Below, one piece after another: positions 58,045 to 64,000 of a stretch of DNA of 64,000 bases. The stretch lies in NCBI RefSeq assembly GCF_019956555.1, contig NZ_JAHBDQ010000010.1, positions 1 through 64,000 on the forward strand, written 5' to 3'. The position numbers and the translations under genes were made by a program. The notes under the pieces are model-generated. The model was given only the letters and a program-made list of their open reading frames with translations, had not been told where the DNA came from and made no database searches. Origin of the DNA: Pseudomonas sp. A-RE-19. Lineage in GTDB: Bacteria; Pseudomonadota; Gammaproteobacteria; Pseudomonadales; Pseudomonadaceae. Every line of letters begins with the position of its first letter. The stretch's first letter is position 1.

Positions 58045-58494
58045 ATGACTCTTAAAAGACTTTCTGTTGTATTGCTGGCCTGCCTGACCTTGTCCGCCTG
58101 CGGCGGTGTCGACCCGAACTCGCCTCTGGGTCAGCGCAAGGCGATCTTCAAGCAGATGCTCAAGGCTGGGGAAGACCTGGGCGGCATGTTGCGTGGGCGT
58201 ATTCCGTTCGATGGCCCGAAATTCGCCGACGGCGCCGTGAAGCTCGACGCGTTGTCCCATGAGCCGTGGAAACATTTCCCGCCGGTGCGCGAAGAAGATC
58301 ACACCAGCGCCAAGGATGATGTCTGGCAGAAGCAGGCACGCTTCCAGGAAATGGCCCGCACCCTTGAAGGCGCCACCGGTGAACTGGTGATTGCCAGCCA
58401 GGTTCAGCCCTACAAGGCCAGTAACCTGGGGCCGGCGGTGCAGAAAGTCGAAGATGCCTGCAGTGCCTGCCATAAAGAGTTTCGGGATCATTGA
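58045..58494 (+). CDS. Cytochrome c'-type lipoprotein
   Basis: Protein of 149 aa with a lipobox signal peptide (MTLKRLSVVLLACLTLSAC) and a single C-terminal heme motif CSACHKEF, the arrangement of the four-helix cytochrome c'/c556 class. The helical body includes GQRKAIFKQMLKAGEDLGGMLRGRIPFDGPKFADGAVKLDALSHEPWKHFP. A role in electron transfer or in binding small gaseous ligands is possible; none is shown. It is divergent from mltA. Confidence 0.9.
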   Translation: MTLKRLSVVLLACLTLSACGGVDPNSPLGQRKAIFKQMLKAGEDLGGMLRGRIPFDGPKFADGAVKLDALSHEPWKHFPPVREEDHTSAKDDVWQKQARFQEMARTLEGATGELVIASQVQPYKASNLGPAVQKVEDACSACHKEFRDH

Positions 58495-58500
58495 TTCCAG

Positions 58501-58549
58501 AAAAGATCGCAGGGCAGGAGCTGCCGAAGGCTGCGATCTTTTGATCTTG
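58501..58549. repeat. REP, class B with compressed pair
   Basis: AAAAGATCGCAG followed almost directly by GGCAGGAGCTGCCGAAGGCT and GCGATCTTTT. The left head is truncated, so only a short hairpin is possible. Confidence 0.75.
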
Positions 58550-58558
58550 AACGATCTT

Positions 58559-58954
58559 TTACTTATCCAGCTCATCCAGCGCTTCCTGCAATTCCTTGCG
58601 CGATTGGGCCAGTTTTTCTTTGCGTTTGTTGATCTTCTCGGCGTCGCCTTTTTTCATTGCCTTGTCGAGGTCGGCCTGCCGCGTGCTGACTTCGTGTTTG
58701 GCATCGAGCACCTTGTTTTCCCGCTCCCTCTTCAAGGAGGCGTCGGTGCAATTGGCAGTGACTTCGCTCAGGGCGGTTTCCAGCCCGGCTTGTTGATCGG
58801 CGTTGCCGCGGGACTTGGCCAGTTCAATCTGATTGATGATGCCCTGTTTTTTAGCGGCGCAGCCGGTCAGGCCCGGGGCCTCTTCGTCGGCCATCAATGG
58901 AGCGGCCAGCACGCTGCACAGAGTCAACAGGGCGAGCGGTGAAAGAAATTTCAT
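58559..58954 (-). CDS. DUF1090 family periplasmic protein
   Basis: Protein of 131 aa with signal peptide MKFLSPLALLTLCSVLAAPLMADEE. The mature part is one long charged helical region, CAAKKQGIINQIELAKSRGNADQQAGLETALSEVTANCTDASLKREREN, typical of DUF1090, which often carries two conserved Cys. Function unknown. It is convergent with the cytochrome gene. Confidence 0.9.
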   Translation of the reverse strand: MKFLSPLALLTLCSVLAAPLMADEEAPGLTGCAAKKQGIINQIELAKSRGNADQQAGLETALSEVTANCTDASLKRERENKVLDAKHEVSTRQADLDKAMKKGDAEKINKRKEKLAQSRKELQEALDELDK

Positions 58955-59045
58955 AAAAGCTCCAGGTGAAAAAGTCGATGTAGCGATGGGCTGTTTGAGC
59001 CCATCGGCACCTTTGGGTTCCCGGGCTGGCGGGCATCACCGGTGG

Positions 59046-60764
<1,719 letters not shown>

Positions 60765-60817
60765 TCAGTTTTCGGGTGTGGGTTGCAGGGGTGTAATTCT
60801 GCGTGTTTCGAGATAGG

Positions 60818-60895
60818 AAGATCAAAAGATCGCAGCCTTCGGCAGCTCCTACACACCTGTGGGCGCTGCCGAAGGCTGCGATCTTTTGATCTTCC
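60818..60895. repeat. REPIN, class B pair
   Basis: Near-perfect inverted arms GAAGATCAAAAGATCGCAGC and complement around about 20 bp, between ligB and metK. Confidence 0.9.
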
Positions 60896-60900
60896 TCATG

Positions 60901-60934
60901 AAAAAGCCCCGCACGGCGAACCGTACGGGGCTTT
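60901..60934 (-). terminator. Intrinsic terminator of metK
   Basis: On the minus strand, arms AAAGCCCCGTACGG and CCGTGCGGGGCTTT (one mismatch) around TTCG, followed by TTTTT. It lies about 20 bp after the metK stop and separates metK from ligB. Confidence 0.93.
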
Positions 60935-60953
60935 GGGTACCGCCGGGGAAGTC

Positions 60954-62144
<1,191 letters not shown>

Positions 62145-62162
62145 CTCGATTTTTTCCTGAAT

Positions 62163-63158
62163 TTACCGATGGTGAGTGTCGCCAGCCGGTCGCTGAAAAT
62201 GGCGGACCTGTATCTGGAAACCATTACGTAAGCCTACATAGAGGCTTTCCCCGGGAACGAGTCCCGCAGCGGTGGCCCAACGGGCCAGATCGTCCTGTTC
62301 AAACCCCAACCAGAGATCACCGCAGGCCTCCCTGGCCCAACTCTGGTTGTGGCTACATAACTCTGTCACGAGCAGGCTACCGCCCGGTTGCAGCAGGTCG
62401 GCCATGTGCTTGAGTGCTTCGGCCGGCGCGGCGAAATGGTGCAGCACCATATTCAGTACAACGCAGTTGGCTTGAAGGCTTACACCGTTCAATGCATCGG
62501 CCAATTGCAGGCTGACGTTAGCCAGCGTTTCACGTTCACAGACCTGACGGGCCAGATCGAGCATCGCCGGGCTGTTGTCCAGCGCCGTGACCTGAGCGAA
62601 ACGACGCGCCAGCTCCGGCAGGAAACCGCCATCGCCGGGGCCCACTTCGATGGCCGTGGCGTCAGGACCGAAACTCAGCTTGTCGAGCAATGCCACCACG
62701 CTTTCGCGGTATTGCGGCAGGCCGGCGATCAAGTCTTGCTGGGCGCGAAACTTCTCCGCCACCCGTGAGAAAAAGTCCTGGCTGGCCGCCGCCCGTTGCC
62801 CGTGGACCTGAGCGATCCGTGACTGAACATCGGCAGGCAAGGTCAGGTTGTCCACTTCTTCCAGCAGCGCGGCATGCAGTTTGCCGCCCAGCAGATCGGT
62901 ATGGGGCAGGGCGCGACGGTAGAAAATCGCATTGCCTTCACGGCGGGTCGCCACCAGGTCGGCCTGGGCCAGAACCTTGAGGTGATGACTCATGCCGGAC
63001 TGGCCGATGCCGAAGATCTGCGCCAGTTCCAGTACGCCGAACGAATCGTTGGCCAGCGCGCGCAATACATTCAGCCGCAGCGGATCGCCGCCGGCCTTGC
63101 ATAGGGCCGCCAGCTCATCGCAATCGTCATGTCGAATGGAGGGCACGCGTAAATTCAT
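62163..63158 (-). CDS. ArsR-type regulator fused to a SAM-dependent methyltransferase
   Basis: Protein of 331 aa with an ArsR winged helix-turn-helix at about residues 10-95 (LCKAGGDPLRLNVLRALANDSFGVLELAQIFGIGQSGMSHHLKVLAQADLVATRREGNAIFYRR). A class I methyltransferase domain follows from about 150, with motif I AIEVGPGDGGFLPELA. The metal-binding Cys pair of ArsR/SmtB sensors is not seen. Its coupling to metK suggests it senses SAM or SAH; this is inference. A 30-bp perfect palindrome lies 39 bp upstream of its start. Confidence 0.92.
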   Translation of the reverse strand: MNLRVPSIRHDDCDELAALCKAGGDPLRLNVLRALANDSFGVLELAQIFGIGQSGMSHHLKVLAQADLVATRREGNAIFYRRALPHTDLLGGKLHAALLEEVDNLTLPADVQSRIAQVHGQRAAASQDFFSRVAEKFRAQQDLIAGLPQYRESVVALLDKLSFGPDATAIEVGPGDGGFLPELARRFAQVTALDNSPAMLDLARQVCERETLANVSLQLADALNGVSLQANCVVLNMVLHHFAAPAEALKHMADLLQPGGSLLVTELCSHNQSWAREACGDLWLGFEQDDLARWATAAGLVPGESLYVGLRNGFQIQVRHFQRPAGDTHHR

Positions 63159-63196
63159 AAGGCCAGCAGTCTAGTGACGCTCAGAAATCCCCGCAA

Positions 63197-63226
63197 GAGC
63201 AATATCAAAAAGTTTTGATATTGCTC
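63197..63226. promoter_or_regulatory. 30-bp palindrome, candidate operator
   Basis: GAGCAATATCAAAA and its exact complement around a 2-bp centre (AG), between the divergent arsR-metK and tkt genes. Size and AT-rich core fit an ArsR-family dimer site. A weak promoter pair (TTGCGG, 17 bp, TAGACT on the minus strand) lies next to it on the arsR side. Confidence 0.7.
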
Positions 63227-63424
63227 GATGGATGGCACTTCTCAGCGTTAGGTTCAGTCAGCAAACGAACGGCGGAAAGGTTTCACCCGTCGAATACGTC
63301 GTTATCGATTGGAAAAACGCCTTCGGATGACTATCTGTCATTGCCCCGAGGGCGGTCGGTGAGGGAAAATGCTCGCCTTTTTTCCGTTTCGTTTTATTCA
63401 CTCAATATCCGCAGGAGAACAGCG

Positions 63425-64000
63425 ATGCCCAGCCGTCGTGAGCGTGCCAACGCCATTCGTGCCCTCAGCATGGATGCCGTGCAAAAAGCCAACAGCGGCC
63501 ATCCCGGTGCCCCTATGGGTATGGCGGATATCGCCGAGGTACTTTGGCGTGACTACCTGAAGCACAACCCGAGCAATCCATCGTTCGCCGACCGTGACCG
63601 CTTCGTGCTGTCCAACGGTCACGGCTCGATGTTGATCTACTCGCTGCTGCACCTGACCGGCTACGACCTGTCGATCGATGACTTGAAAAGCTTCCGCCAG
63701 CTGCACAGCCGTACCCCGGGTCACCCGGAATACGGCTACACCCCGGGCGTCGAGACCACCACCGGTCCACTGGGCCAAGGCCTGGCCAACGCCGTGGGTT
63801 TCGCCCTGGCGGAAAAAGTCCTGGCGGCGCAGTTCAACCGTCCCGGTCATAACGTCGTTGATCACCACACCTACGTGTTCCTGGGTGATGGCTGCATGAT
63901 GGAAGGCATTTCCCACGAAGTCAGCTCCCTGGCCGGCACCTTGGGCCTGGGCAAACTGATCGCCTTCTACGATGACAACGGCATCTCCATCGACGGCGAA
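63425..64000 (+). CDS. tkt: Transketolase (5' part, runs off the window)
   Basis: The first 192 codons of transketolase, a thiamine diphosphate enzyme of the pentose phosphate pathway. It begins [87 protein letters not shown] and the ThDP motif [18 protein letters not shown] are present. GCAGGAGA precedes the ATG by 7 bases. The gene continues past base 64000. The neighbouring metK-arsR order is the same in P. aeruginosa. Confidence 0.96.
   Translation, partial: MPSRRERANAIRALSMDAVQKANSGHPGAPMGMADIAEVLWRDYLKHNPSNPSFADRDRFVLSNGHGSMLIYSLLHLTGYDLSIDDLKSFRQLHSRTPGHPEYGYTPGVETTTGPLGQGLANAVGFALAEKVLAAQFNRPGHNVVDHHTYVFLGDGCMMEGISHEVSSLAGTLGLGKLIAFYDDNGISIDGE

Overview
The window is chromosomal DNA from a Pseudomonas of the broad fluorescens group. 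It is GC-rich and densely coded, and gene order matches the P. aeruginosa core in long blocks: mtgA to metX, yggT-proC-yggS-pilT, pyrC'-pyrB-pyrR-ruvX-algH-tonB-gshB-pilGHIJ-chpA, rsmE-bioA-amine oxidase, metF-ahcY and metK-arsR-tkt. Many intergenic gaps hold Pseudomonas-type REP/REPIN palindromes. The species is not identified. I saw no tRNA, rRNA, CRISPR array, insertion sequence, integrase or phage gene.

Layout. 1-12 kb: housekeeping (mtgA, DUF423, thiS-thiG-trmB, DUF3392, hemW-rdgB-DUF4426-metW-metX, DUF167-yggT-proC-yggS) and divergent pilT. 11.5-18.9 kb: NlpC/P60 peptidase, TM2 protein, the pyrimidine cluster pyrR-pyrB-pyrC' with a non-catalytic dihydroorotase, ruvX-algH, tonB and gshB. 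19.1-29.2 kb: a Pil-Chp type IV pilus chemosensory operon (pilG, pilH, pilI, pilJ, chpA, chpC) with no PilK methyltransferase and no ChpB methylesterase. 29.2-30.4 kb: a DUF6124 gene with a long, structured leader. 30.4-38.7 kb: a complete malonate decarboxylase and transport locus (mdcABCDEGH-madLM, convergent mdcR). 39-46.5 kb: hemolysin III-like protein, rsmE, bioA, a flavoprotein amine oxidase with a histone-H1-like tail, a beta-propeller gene of lower GC, cytochrome b561 and YceI. 46.6-53.9 kb: RhlE-type helicase, a periplasmic binding protein, metF, ahcY behind an SAH riboswitch, a thioesterase and a formate/nitrite-family transporter. 53.9-64 kb: two transporters, MAPEG protein, mltA, a c'-type cytochrome, DUF1090, a signal-peptide-bearing LigB, metK with an ArsR-methyltransferase fusion regulator, and the start of transketolase.

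Two themes link the genes. Methionine and the activated-methyl cycle recur: MetX/MetW make homocysteine precursors, MetF supplies methyl-THF, MetK makes SAM and AhcY recycles SAH, with control by an SAH riboswitch and probably by the ArsR-type fusion acting on a perfect palindrome beside it. Type IV pilus function recurs in pilT, tonB and pil-chp.

The observations I rate highest are a nested stem-loop that covers part of the ribosome-binding site of the formate/nitrite-family gene, the structured leader of the DUF6124 gene, the 30-bp palindrome in front of the ArsR-methyltransferase gene, a decayed duplicate of the mdcR helix-turn-helix coding segment lodged among repeats, and the simplified Pil-Chp system.
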